From assembly GCA_900551325.1 (NCBI GenBank), contig URVM01000016.1, forward strand, positions 17,867 through 81,866: a stretch of DNA of 64,000 bases, read 5' to 3'. This document shows, piece after piece, positions 34,211 through 43,373 of this stretch; position 1 is the first letter of the stretch; every line of letters starts with the position of its first letter. This DNA is from an uncultured Eubacteriales bacterium. GTDB taxonomy: Bacteria; Bacillota; Clostridia; Lachnospirales; Cellulosilyticaceae. A model generated the notes under the pieces. That model did not search any database. It saw only the letters and a program-made list of their open reading frames with translations, and was not told the origin of the DNA. Both the position numbers and the translations under genes were made by a program.

Positions 34211-34333
34211 TTACTGCTCAAGCTGTGGCGAATCCATAATGATACCTAAATCTCTATAAGAATATGCCATTTCATAAGTTTGATCTTGTGTTATAACTAT
34301 TGTTTTATACCTTAGATTATTTGTACTTTTCAT
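34211..34333 (-). CDS. Small protein, first gene of unknown operon
   Basis: 40 codons; ATG at 34333 with GGGAGATAGG upstream. The peptide (TYEMAYSYRDLGIIMD in its centre) is not recognised. It is placed tightly before the GTG-started gene at 34207 and may be either a real small protein or a device coupling translation. Confidence 0.5.
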   Translation of the reverse strand: MKSTNNLRYKTIVITQDQTYEMAYSYRDLGIIMDSPQLEQ

Positions 34334-34520
34334 CCTATCTCCCTTCACGATAAATAGTGATATCCTATTTTATTTAACTCTACATTAATTTTCTTAATAT
34401 TTCAATATTTACACAAACTTTCTTTTCTTAATATAAAATACTTTCAAGGAACCAAATTATCTTTTTCAAACAATGTTGTTTGTCTCTTCTAAAAGTACTA
34501 TGTTCTATCTAAATAAAAAT

Positions 34521-34550
34521 AACCTTTAAGAGATTTCTCCCCTAAAGGTT
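34521..34550 (-). terminator. Terminator of the AraC gene
   Basis: AACCTTTA and complement (34521-34528, 34543-34550) extended by GAGA/TCTC inside the loop, followed on the minus strand by ATTTTTATTT. Confidence 0.7.
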
Positions 34551-34556
34551 GTTTTC

Positions 34557-35447
34557 TTATTCGTTTATTTTTCTTACAGGCACATAAATCTCCATTACTG
34601 TATCCACTCTTGCGTGGCAGCGCTCATCATAAAACTCAAAATCCAGTTTACTTTCATCATAAACATACCCACTATCTTTAAACCATTCTTCAAAGATATA
34701 TCTCCAAGTTGCTCTTATAATATCCGCAAAACTATCGTCTTCATCCCCATGACTTGTATCAACTGGTGGTGTTGTAAAGACGGCATAGGTTGCTTCTGGT
34801 ACCTGGGCGGTTAACATCTCCTTTGTTACTTTTGAAAAATCATCAACTACTACACCTAACAAATAGGTTACTGCTCCATCTTTGCTACTTGGAACACATA
34901 ATCCCACTTCGCCATGTTTAGGTGGATTAAGGATTTCGTACATCTTAGATTCCAAGTTTTCACCATCATAGTTACTCCAAAAAGAGGCAATATCTTTTGT
35001 AAAGTTTGTGCCAACTATGTTAGTCTTTATCCCATACCCTGCTACTTTAAAACTTTCTTTTTTAATAATCTTAGGTTCCATCATATACCCTCCTACTTCA
35101 TATTTCATTTCTTCCAAGTTATAGCCTATCATTCTAGCCACATACTGACTCGGGCTATAGTGAAATACTTTTTTAAAGGCTTTGATAAAACCTGTATGTG
35201 TCTCAAATCCATAATCCAGTGCCACATCAATAATTTTACGCCCATCAAGTAGTTCCATTCTCGCTAACGATACTTTACGATACCTGATATATTCTGTAAC
35301 TGTCATTCCCTTGCATATAGCAAATATTCTTGAAAAATGATATACAGAATAGCCTACTTCATCTGCAATCTGTTGCACTGTTAATGACTCTTTAATATGG
35401 ATTTCTATAAATGAAACACATTCTTCTATCACCTTACTATAATTCAC
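34557..35447 (-). CDS. AraC-family regulator with GyrI-like effector domain
   Basis: 296 residues. N-terminal pair of AraC helix-turn-helix motifs (LTVQQIADEVGYSVYHFSRIF and IIDVALDYGFETHTGFIKAFKKVFHYSPSQY, about residues 20-105) and a C-terminal GyrI-like ligand-binding domain, the Rob/BmrR-related layout of multidrug or stress sensors. The GTG at 35447 gives the family N-terminus MNYSKVIEE with GGTGGG 7 bases upstream; GTG 35459 is an alternative. Confidence 0.9.
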   Translation of the reverse strand: MNYSKVIEECVSFIEIHIKESLTVQQIADEVGYSVYHFSRIFAICKGMTVTEYIRYRKVSLARMELLDGRKIIDVALDYGFETHTGFIKAFKKVFHYSPSQYVARMIGYNLEEMKYEVGGYMMEPKIIKKESFKVAGYGIKTNIVGTNFTKDIASFWSNYDGENLESKMYEILNPPKHGEVGLCVPSSKDGAVTYLLGVVVDDFSKVTKEMLTAQVPEATYAVFTTPPVDTSHGDEDDSFADIIRATWRYIFEEWFKDSGYVYDESKLDFEFYDERCHARVDTVMEIYVPVRKINE

Positions 35448-35584
35448 TCCATCACCCACCTTTACCGTACGGTGATTTAAATATACCTTATTTTTACCCC
35501 TGCATCTCTTCCTAATTTGCTAAACTCAATAAATATTTAAATTGTATAGCTTTATCTGCCTTATAATATAAATATATATTTTCC

Positions 35585-35953
35585 TTACTCTACAAATCTA
35601 CATCCACTTTCATATAATGCTGTTTTAACCTCTTCCCATTTCTCTTCTTTAATCAAAATATAGTCTGTATCATAGGTAGCTACTACTAAAATTCCTGTCT
35701 TTTGTTTAGCTATAATATCTGCAAGAAATGCTATCATACCATATTTACTAAAAGCTGCATCCTCTGCAATGTAAAAACAATTCCATCCATGCTCAACCTC
35801 TATACATTCCCTTGGCACAATCTCTGTTGGACAAATCACGGAACATTCCCTGTCTGTGTGACTTACAAATACAAATTGATTATTTAAATCCACCTCTTTA
35901 AAATCCTTAACCTTACAAATTGAAAACGATTGACTAAGCTGTTTTAAATCCAT
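35585..35953 (-). CDS. ACT-domain protein
   Basis: 122 residues of the small stand-alone ACT family: FSICKVKDFKEVDLNNQFVFVSHTDRECSVICPTE near the start, VEHGWNCFYI in the middle and VATYDTDYILIKEE near the end, the typical ACT_7 ending. It probably binds an amino acid. AGGAGG ribosome site. Possibly cotranscribed with the decayed phosphotransferase gene 20 bases upstream. Confidence 0.85.
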   Translation of the reverse strand: MDLKQLSQSFSICKVKDFKEVDLNNQFVFVSHTDRECSVICPTEIVPRECIEVEHGWNCFYIAEDAAFSKYGMIAFLADIIAKQKTGILVVATYDTDYILIKEEKWEEVKTALYESGCRFVE

Positions 35954-35973
35954 CTCTATTCCTCCTCATCTAT

Positions 35974-36210
35974 TCATCTATATTCTTTAATACCTTCATC
36001 AAAAGCCTGCTTATCCTTATGTAAAAATCCATGAAGAGCTTCTTGCAAGGCGAATGTACTTTTATAAAATTTTACACGTTCACATATTGATTTACCATTG
36101 GGATAAAGTTGAATGCACATATTAAAGAAATCTTCACCATAACTAGAAAGAATTCCTGCAAAATCATATGCTGGATCTCCTAAGCGTACATTCCCAAAAT
36201 CAATTATCAC
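35974..36210 (-). pseudogene. C-terminal fragment of an aminoglycoside-phosphotransferase-like protein
   Basis: 78 codons that begin in IIDFGNVRLGDPAYDFAG, the metal-binding D-F/W motif and following block of APH/choline-kinase-like enzymes, and continue to a natural stop. The ATP-binding N-lobe and the catalytic HGD block that must precede it are missing: upstream the frame is closed. Apparent N-terminal truncation. Confidence 0.75.
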
Positions 36211-36326
36211 TTATGATACGTTTTACTCTGTTAATTCCATCTACCCACTTTTGGGTCAGCTAGTTATTTATAGATCGTAGAGGTTCATATCTTTCTTTTT
36301 CAAAAGGGTCATTATTAGAAAATAAA

Positions 36327-36476
36327 TCAGGGTTTATTCTTAGGTATGAGCGGCAAAACTAAAAGCCCTTCTTTCATATACTCACTTAAAGCATCTAATA
36401 CTGTATCTGCTCCACCTTCTGCTTCCCCCAATTTTTCGAACAATGTCCTTGTACATACTAATCTCCCTACTAAAAC
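36327..36476 (-). pseudogene. Fragment resembling AAC(3)-type aminoglycoside acetyltransferase
   Basis: About 50 open codons containing EGGADTVLDALSEYMKEG and LLVLP, which match the N-terminal region of the AAC(3)/YokD family (there followed by THTW). No start codon or rest of the enzyme is present; a second open stretch, shifted one frame, follows to about 36270. Assignment rests on this short block only. Confidence 0.5.
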
Positions 36477-36753
36477 TCATATTATTACTTCTAAAAAACA
36501 TCTATTCTTAACTTTATTCTAATTATATCATAATTTTCAATCTACTCTTCATCCCTCATAGATTTTGTCGCGAATAAAAAGAAGCCTCCCTTATGGGGAC
36601 GCTTCCATTGACAACCGTAACCAGTACAATAATTTAATTTGTTATCTTCTGCTTGTATTGTGCTGATACCAACTATGTAAACAAAATGAACTTCATTTTA
36701 CTTGCTATTGTTCCTTGATACCTCTTAATAGTAAATTTTACATAGATTAAGGT
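36477..36753. other. Intergenic region with a terminator
   Basis: No gene seen. GAAGC-TCCC/GGGA-GCTTC hairpin at 36581-36605, followed on the minus strand by TTTTTATTCG, is a likely terminator of the amidohydrolase operon. Confidence 0.6.
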
Positions 36754-38226
36754 TTATTCAATTATTTTAAATTCTGATGGGAAAAATGTTTCTATAGGTC
36801 GATTAGAAGCATCATACACTTCATATAAATGAATAAATTTATCATATACTTTTTGCATTTGATTTAATAACAATTTTTCATCTATATTGATAAGCTTTCT
36901 ATCTTTCATAAGCCATTTGCCATCTATTATTGTACTAGAAACATTATTGCCTACACAGCTTTTTAGAATAGTCCTAATAGGATCTTGATAAGGTCCAACA
37001 TTTATATCATCCAGATCAATAATAATAATATCGGCTTTCATATTTTCTGCTAATTTACCAATATCATTTCTTCTTAAAGCTTTTGCTGCATTTATAGTAG
37101 CGGCATTAAAAACATCCTTTGCACTGATTCTATTGAAGTTATTTTCTATAGGTCTATTAAAGGCTTCTCCTTGTTCAGGATATTTTTGAAAGATTTGTTG
37201 CTTATAAAACATTCTATCAAGGTCTAAGGCATATCTCATATTTTGTATCATATCATTAGGTTGAGCGTCAGTACCCATTGTTATATTAATTCCATAATCC
37301 TGATATTTTGAAAATGAAACCAGTGCAGTTCCAACGTTAATCTCTGCTATAGGTGTATGAATAATACTCACATCATAATTTCTTAGAAGTTCTAATTCAC
37401 TATCTTTTGCTACAATACAATGAGGAATTAATAAATTACTTGCAAGCATACCCTGTTTTTCAAAGTAAGTAATGGTACTCTCGAGTCCCATAGTTTTTAA
37501 TAAATCCCATTCATGCAAACCTTCACAAGCATGCAATCTCATAGGGATATCCTTAGATTTTGCAAACTCCATAGCCTGAGCTAAAATTTCAAATCTGGTA
37601 CAACTTATTTGGCAGGGATTCATAAATCCTTTTATAAGCCCTTCCCTTTTACCATCAAAGTTATCAAAAAATCTTAGTGCATCCTCAAAGCTTTTCTTCT
37701 CTCTATCTGGCTCAACATCAAAGCCCACAGCTTTTTGAGATTTAAAAGATGGTCCTACATAGAGTCTATAGCCTAATTCAAGTGCTACATGAGCCATCAC
37801 TTCAAACTCTTCATAGGTTTGACTAAAACCATGAAATAATTCACCCTCAATAGGCATAGCCGTTGTTATTCCATTTTTTATCAATTGAGCCATAGAGAAC
37901 TTTTGTCTTACATAAAAATCTTCTAAGGTATAGGGATCCTTCGTTCTAAACTTATCACCCATTTTAAATCTGTCTTGGATAGACTTAGGTACAGCCACAT
38001 CAATTAAAGCATGGTCTGTATCAATATCAGAATCTAAATCAATAAACCCAGGACTAATAATGGACTTGCCTGCATCAAATTCTTCATCAAATGGGCCTTT
38101 ATAATTTTTCCCACAAAAAATGATACGATCATCCTTAAAAACAACTTCTCCATTTTTATAAATAACGTGTTGGTTATTTTCAAAACCAATAACGAATAAA
38201 GCTTTTAGTTTTGTTATTTTACTCAT
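36754..38226 (-). CDS. Amidohydrolase-family protein lacking the HxH motif
   Basis: 490 residues. The C-terminal urease-like layout is clear (GKLAENMKADIIIIDLDD, and barrel strands MRLHACEGLHEW, LLIPHCIVAKDSEL, NITMGTDAQPNDM). At the first barrel strand the usual PGFIDxHxH reads PGFIDLDSDIDTD, so both metal-binding His of strand 1 are replaced. The ATG at 38226 has GGAGG and overlaps the stop of the upstream gene (TAATG). It may have lost activity or use another metal arrangement, perhaps as a partner of the upstream paralogue. Confidence 0.85.
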   Translation of the reverse strand: MSKITKLKALFVIGFENNQHVIYKNGEVVFKDDRIIFCGKNYKGPFDEEFDAGKSIISPGFIDLDSDIDTDHALIDVAVPKSIQDRFKMGDKFRTKDPYTLEDFYVRQKFSMAQLIKNGITTAMPIEGELFHGFSQTYEEFEVMAHVALELGYRLYVGPSFKSQKAVGFDVEPDREKKSFEDALRFFDNFDGKREGLIKGFMNPCQISCTRFEILAQAMEFAKSKDIPMRLHACEGLHEWDLLKTMGLESTITYFEKQGMLASNLLIPHCIVAKDSELELLRNYDVSIIHTPIAEINVGTALVSFSKYQDYGINITMGTDAQPNDMIQNMRYALDLDRMFYKQQIFQKYPEQGEAFNRPIENNFNRISAKDVFNAATINAAKALRRNDIGKLAENMKADIIIIDLDDINVGPYQDPIRTILKSCVGNNVSSTIIDGKWLMKDRKLINIDEKLLLNQMQKVYDKFIHLYEVYDASNRPIETFFPSEFKIIE

Positions 38227-39710
38227 TAGTAATGTCCTCCATCTCTTCTTTGCCACTCCATATCAAATAATTCTTTATCGGACTTTCTATTTTGTCCCCA
38301 ACTATACTCATCCAGATAAGCAAAGTTTTTAAGATTAGCCCGTTCAACTGTTCTAACTGCTTCTTCTTGAGCTTCTAGCAAAACATCTCTCTCATCTACA
38401 GTTTTAACTATTTTATTTTCCATAATCAATTGGCCGTCAACCATAACATGACTTACATCTTGCCCTTCTCCACTTAGTACAAGGGAATGAACAACATTAA
38501 AGCTTGGCATTAACCTTGGGTTAAGTAAATCAATTGCAATAATATCTGCTTTCTTATTCACTTCTAAAGAGCCAATTTGTTCCTCTAAACCTAAAACCTT
38601 AGCTGCATCAATTGTAACCAGTTCAAGCATTCTCTCATTTGGAAGAAGACTATTATCGTTTGCTGTTCTTCTATGCACTTTTTGAAACTCTCTCATGCAT
38701 TTAAACATATCGAAACCATCTCCAGTTTTTGCACCATCTGTAGTAGCAGCCAGAGAAACACCTTTATCAAGCATTTTATGAACAGGCGCACCAGAGTAAG
38801 GCGCCATTGTTGCATGTGTGCCTGTTTGAACTAATAAATCGATTTCTTCATCGTCTAAGTATGAACAATGCTGAACATGTACATGTGGACCTAGTACTGC
38901 ATTACTTAAATCTTGTTTGGCAAGATGAAGCATCCCTCCAAAACAATCCGTATGTATCCTCACATTATATTTACGAGCTATTTCTAGCATGGCTTTTGCC
39001 TGATTCATATCATGTTCGGTTAAAGTTGTAAGTTGTTCCTTTGGTGTTGCACCAGACGGATTAATAGATGTAACCACACCAAAAGGCGTTACACTTACAA
39101 AAGTCTTTTCGTTATTTGTTTTGTGTAGCTGTTTTATAACTTCTTCTAGACTTTCTACAACCTGCTCAAATGAAACGGATTTCATTACCCTTTTTCCATC
39201 TTCATATCGACTAAAATTATGAGGCCAAGGAATATGACCAGGGCCTGTACAAATAACGTTACGAATGCCTACCTCATTATAGGCTTTAGCATTATTTATG
39301 GCTGGAACTGGGCTATCGCAGCGTGGTTGAGAACCTAACACTGAAACCCCTGTTGTAACACCATTTTTTACTCTTTCAAGAGCTGATACCCTTCCTTCTA
39401 TATACCAAAACTCATCTGTTGTATAATGCTTATAGGTATGAGTCATTGCAGGCATCCAATGTTTTGTATCTTTTACAACAAATCTAAAAAAAGTATGTCC
39501 AGCATGACCATGGGCATCAATAAATCCAGGCATAATCACTTTATATTCACAATCTATTGTTTTATTTGCTTTAAATTTTTTATCAACTTCTTCTTTACTT
39601 CCAATATAAATAATCTTACCCTCATCCACTACTAAACTTGAATTTGTCAAAATCCTTCTTTCACTATCCATGGTTATAATCGTACCATTTGAGAAAATAT
39701 AATCAACCAC
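38226..39710 (-). CDS. Amidohydrolase of the TrzA/SsnA/deaminase group
   Basis: 494 residues with canonical residues: PGFIDAHGHAGH (HxH), RIHTDCFGGMLHLA, HVQHCSYLDDEEID and AATTDGAKTGDGFDM for metal binding, and a C-terminal composite beta domain (NKKADIIAIDLLNPRLMPSFNVVHSLV). Members deaminate or dechlorinate purine/pyrimidine-like rings; the substrate here is not clear. GTG start with GGAGG upstream. First gene of the coupled pair. Confidence 0.88.
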   Translation of the reverse strand: MVDYIFSNGTIITMDSERRILTNSSLVVDEGKIIYIGSKEEVDKKFKANKTIDCEYKVIMPGFIDAHGHAGHTFFRFVVKDTKHWMPAMTHTYKHYTTDEFWYIEGRVSALERVKNGVTTGVSVLGSQPRCDSPVPAINNAKAYNEVGIRNVICTGPGHIPWPHNFSRYEDGKRVMKSVSFEQVVESLEEVIKQLHKTNNEKTFVSVTPFGVVTSINPSGATPKEQLTTLTEHDMNQAKAMLEIARKYNVRIHTDCFGGMLHLAKQDLSNAVLGPHVHVQHCSYLDDEEIDLLVQTGTHATMAPYSGAPVHKMLDKGVSLAATTDGAKTGDGFDMFKCMREFQKVHRRTANDNSLLPNERMLELVTIDAAKVLGLEEQIGSLEVNKKADIIAIDLLNPRLMPSFNVVHSLVLSGEGQDVSHVMVDGQLIMENKIVKTVDERDVLLEAQEEAVRTVERANLKNFAYLDEYSWGQNRKSDKELFDMEWQRRDGGHY

Positions 39711-40031
39711 TGATGTCCTCCAAATAATTTTTATTTTCTATACTTATGTTCATATTATAGCATTAATCTATTTAATAATACATTTTTTCATTTTGATTAG
39801 ATTTTAATAGCTACTTAACTCTTTTAAGTAGCTATTTATCTTTCCTACTGTATATAGCACAATTTAAGTAATATTCAGCTTGTTTTTCTAGTACTTACTT
39901 GTGATATACATCCTTCACCACATTAAGTGAAAATTATTTATCCGAGTTATCATTATCTCTGTACGTTCTGATGATGAAGTGTATAAATAACAGCTCTATG
40001 AAAGAATAAAATAACTTATGAGAGTTCCCTT
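39711..40031. other. Intergenic region between amidohydrolase and defence-like genes
   Basis: No gene seen. AATAGCTACTTAA (39806-39818) pairs perfectly with 39824-39836 around CTCTT; the hairpin lies in the leader side of the amidohydrolase operon. The terminator of the downstream gene of the island occupies 40008-40055. Confidence 0.6.
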
Positions 40032-40055
40032 TTAGGGCCTCTCATAAGTTATTTT
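40008..40055 (-). terminator. Terminator overlapping the end of the 40032 gene
   Basis: 17-bp perfect stem (AAAATAACTTATGAGAG, 40008-40024, with 40039-40055); its 5' arm on the minus strand contains the last sense codons of the gene. Confidence 0.8.
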
Positions 40056-41225
40056 TAGGTTCCTATCACCTCTAGTTAGTTGTACTTCTAATTCTTTAAT
40101 TAAATTAATATCATATTCCATTAATGGATTATTATGCTCTATAAAATAAGTATTTTCTGCTATCGTCATACATGATATGTATACCTCTTCATAAGGATGA
40201 TTATAGCCTTTTTTCTCTTCTTCAAGCACTCTAAAATTTTCCCCTGACCAATCATAATGTTTTTTATTAGTTTTATTATTTGTAAAGTACCACCATATAT
40301 TCCCGTTGACATACACTTTCGAGATATGAGGCAATATTTTTACAATCATCACCGCTACAAAATCAATTTCACTTAACAAATGCACTTGTTCTAAAATATG
40401 ATCAATCTTCTCTTCATTAATATATTGATTTTTTACAACATCTATTGTTGCTAAATTTTTTCTTTCTTCTTTTATAATGCAGCTATAATGACTCTTATAT
40501 AATTCTGTTGTTTTGTATTCCTGTATTGTCTGCTCTCCAATATACTTATCAACAAATTCCTCACTATAGGGTAGAGTAATCGTATCACCCGTCCTATAAA
40601 ATATCTCCTCATCCATTAATAATACTGGAAATGGATCAATGGACAATCTCATTACTGCTACAACACCAATTGAAAAATTAATACATTCCTCAAAGGTAGC
40701 ACATTCATTTAATAGCACCTCATCTCTATCTCTACTATACTTTCTTGATACATAAAAATATTTAAAGCCCTGTTTATGCACATATTTATTATATAACTTC
40801 CTTCTATCTTCAACTTCCCTAAAATAACAATGCATCTTTTGTCTCATATCTGAAAAAATATAACCATTCTTAGCAAGATATTTTTGCATATCTCTATCCA
40901 TTGGAAAGCGTTGCTGAGTTCTCCACTGTGTAAATTTTTCTTCCCTTTTTTCCTCTTCAATATCAACTAAATAAACCATAGTAGTTGCTACTTCCAAGGC
41001 TTGCCTTATTGAATAATAAGCACAATCAAAATATCCTTTTTCAAATAGATTTATTGCATTAATAATTAGCTGACATGCTTCTTCCAAAAAAGTATTACTC
41101 TGCATAGCATCATTTCTTCCCGTCCAGCTTTGTTTAACTTCCCATATATCTTCTAAAAATTCATGTCTTTTACTCAGAATACAAGGATATAAGTTTTCAT
41201 TTATTTGAATCTCATCAAACTTCAT
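40032..41225 (-). CDS. Uncharacterised protein, third gene of the HNH/ATPase cassette
   Basis: 397 residues from ATG 41225 (AAAGGGGAAG upstream). The N-terminal third is helical with AINLFEKGYFDCAYYSIRQALEVATTMVYL and later YNKYVHKQGF, resembling HEPN-fold proteins, although the Arg of R-X4-6-H appears replaced. The C-terminal part is mixed alpha/beta with WWYFTNNKTNKK. Last in order after the HNH and ATPase genes, 76 bases downstream of the ATPase. No named family; possible effector or regulator of the cassette. Confidence 0.7.
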   Translation of the reverse strand: MKFDEIQINENLYPCILSKRHEFLEDIWEVKQSWTGRNDAMQSNTFLEEACQLIINAINLFEKGYFDCAYYSIRQALEVATTMVYLVDIEEEKREEKFTQWRTQQRFPMDRDMQKYLAKNGYIFSDMRQKMHCYFREVEDRRKLYNKYVHKQGFKYFYVSRKYSRDRDEVLLNECATFEECINFSIGVVAVMRLSIDPFPVLLMDEEIFYRTGDTITLPYSEEFVDKYIGEQTIQEYKTTELYKSHYSCIIKEERKNLATIDVVKNQYINEEKIDHILEQVHLLSEIDFVAVMIVKILPHISKVYVNGNIWWYFTNNKTNKKHYDWSGENFRVLEEEKKGYNHPYEEVYISCMTIAENTYFIEHNNPLMEYDINLIKELEVQLTRGDRNLKITYERP

Positions 41226-41258
41226 TATTTTCTTCCCCTTTGTTCCCAATACTTTAAG

Positions 41259-41319
41259 GACAAAACCTCTCCCTACTAATGATACTTTTCACCACACTTT
41301 ATTAATGAGAGGTTTTGTC
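41259..41319 (-). repeat. 13-bp inverted repeat spanning the ATPase 3' end
   Basis: GACAAAACCTCTC in the last ATPase codons (arm 41307-41319 on plus as its complement) pairs with 41259-41271, 34 bases just before the third gene's leader. It may partially terminate or process the transcript between the ATPase and third gene. Confidence 0.6.
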
Positions 41320-43359
41320 GTTTTCTTCTTCCAATTGCTTTAACTTGTCCTCTAGTTCTTTAACTCTTAGTTCCAGTGATTGTATTTTATGTGTTTCATC
41401 ATTCTTAGAACTATACATACTTATTAATTTTCTTTGAATAAGTGGTTCTCCAATTTGATCAATAAGTTTCTCTACATATTCCTTTTCCTGAGTAGATAAA
41501 AAAGGTTCTTGTATTAAATTAATCAATTCTTGTATTTTGCCATATGCAAAATCCCCTATAGTCTTATGAGTAAAGAACTCTTTTAGGATATTATAAATAT
41601 TTCTGCCAAACGTCTTTTCCTTTAATATCCAACCTTTTTCTTTTGAAATAATAATAATATCTTCTTGTAAAACATCACCTGTTAATATCGCACCATTTGT
41701 GGTCATTACAATCTGCACATTGATATCTTTCAAATATTCCATACAGTACTCTGTTAGCATCTTAAGAAATTTTCGTTGCCACTCGGGATGTAAGTATGTA
41801 TCTGGCTCATCTAATGCAATTAAAATATTTTCTACTTTATAATACGACTGCCCTTCTTCATATAACTTTAATTTACTTAAAGCATTCCAGATTCGTGAAA
41901 ACATATCTAAAAATTGTATTTCTCCTGTACTATAAGTAATATCTTTATATTGTTTATCTAAAAAAATGAATGTAAACCTTTGAGTTGCCTTTTCATTGCC
42001 ATTTACTTGGTTATCTGGAAAAACATCAATTAATAGTTGTAAAAAATCTTTTATTTTCTTAGCTTTAAAGTTCAACAATAATTGTGTTGACTGTAGCAAA
42101 TATTTTTTATTTTGTCTTATAAGTAACATCTCTTGATTGTCATCTATAAATTCAAGTAACCTTATTCCTTTTTCTATCTCTACAAGGTATTCTATTTCAA
42201 AGTGTTCTTTATCTAGTATATCTTGTGGTAACCACTCTTTCAGATTATTTTTCAATTTCATCAACTGTTGTATGTAATCGCTTATCTGATATCCATAAAA
42301 TACTTGTTGTTTATACCAATTTGCAATTTCAATAAATAGATTTTCATTAGCTACAGTCTTAGATGGATTTCCGATGTGCAGTAAACTTCTTCCTATCCTG
42401 AACTTTTCCAAAATACTTTCTACAATTTCTACATAGAATATATCAGCAACAGATAATTCCACTTGTTCCTTATTTCTCTGTACTCTCCCTAATAAATGCT
42501 CCATTTCATTATCACTCAATGGTTTGTTTCTATCTTGTATCCCTTCTTTCAATCTTTCTCTTATTTGCATACATCTTGTCTCAAAATCACTATTAATATC
42601 TTGTCTAAGCTTTATACATGTGGGTAGTATAAAGCCTAACTGATTAAACTTATCTACACCTCGCCCTTCATTGTCTTTCATAAAAAAGATATGCGTATAT
42701 GGTTGATATATATATGTATAAAAGTTTCGTGGATTAGGCGTTACTGTATTCCTTTTTGCATGACTTCTTTCATGCTGAAACATTGTATCTGCTCCATAAA
42801 GTAAGTGATATAATCCCACATCTGCTGTCATACCATTGTCACCTACATTATTACTTAAACTAAATTGATTAGAGAAATATATAATCCCATAACCTGCATC
42901 TTCATAAATTTTTCTATGCCTATCTTGTACACTAGCTTCAACCAATCCATTCTCATCTAGGGTATACGGATAACATTCAAAATCTATCTTTATCTCTTTT
43001 ATATCTCCCTTTAACATTTTTTCTATATCTTTATGATATTTTGCTGGATAAAAGAAATGATACTTATCTCCTGCTTTGACCACCTTTAATTGCCCTTGAG
43101 CTAAATAATCATTTGCTTGTGCTACTATACTATTAAGAGTTGTTGTTTTTCCCGCCCCATTTTCACCTAGTATCAAATTTAATCCACTAATATTGTCACC
43201 ATAGAAATTAATAAACCCAGACTTTTTTCTTATAGATAAACACTGTTCCTGTTCATCCCATTCAAATTTATATTGATTATCAAGGCAAATATTCAATTTA
43301 CTTAGTCCTAACTCTCCATCTCCTGCATGATATAAATAGCATAATTTAATTTTTGACAT
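41302..43359 (-). CDS. AAA/ABC-type ATPase of a Septu-like defence cassette (PtuA-like)
   Basis: 685 residues from ATG 43359. Walker A GENGAGKT (65-72), ABC-signature-like YSTGEIQFLDMFSR (476-489), Walker B ILIALDEPDTYLHPEW (512-527) and a terminal switch IVMTTNGAIL, where the usual HSP reads NGA. A coiled coil closes the protein (about 660-680). No TOPRIM domain, so not a classical OLD nuclease. Encoded 14 bases after an HNH endonuclease gene, the arrangement of Septu PtuA/PtuB and related ATPase-nuclease pairs. Confidence 0.8.
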   Translation of the reverse strand: MSKIKLCYLYHAGDGELGLSKLNICLDNQYKFEWDEQEQCLSIRKKSGFINFYGDNISGLNLILGENGAGKTTTLNSIVAQANDYLAQGQLKVVKAGDKYHFFYPAKYHKDIEKMLKGDIKEIKIDFECYPYTLDENGLVEASVQDRHRKIYEDAGYGIIYFSNQFSLSNNVGDNGMTADVGLYHLLYGADTMFQHERSHAKRNTVTPNPRNFYTYIYQPYTHIFFMKDNEGRGVDKFNQLGFILPTCIKLRQDINSDFETRCMQIRERLKEGIQDRNKPLSDNEMEHLLGRVQRNKEQVELSVADIFYVEIVESILEKFRIGRSLLHIGNPSKTVANENLFIEIANWYKQQVFYGYQISDYIQQLMKLKNNLKEWLPQDILDKEHFEIEYLVEIEKGIRLLEFIDDNQEMLLIRQNKKYLLQSTQLLLNFKAKKIKDFLQLLIDVFPDNQVNGNEKATQRFTFIFLDKQYKDITYSTGEIQFLDMFSRIWNALSKLKLYEEGQSYYKVENILIALDEPDTYLHPEWQRKFLKMLTEYCMEYLKDINVQIVMTTNGAILTGDVLQEDIIIISKEKGWILKEKTFGRNIYNILKEFFTHKTIGDFAYGKIQELINLIQEPFLSTQEKEYVEKLIDQIGEPLIQRKLISMYSSKNDETHKIQSLELRVKELEDKLKQLEEENDKTSH

Positions 43360-43373
43360 GCCCACTTCCCCTT

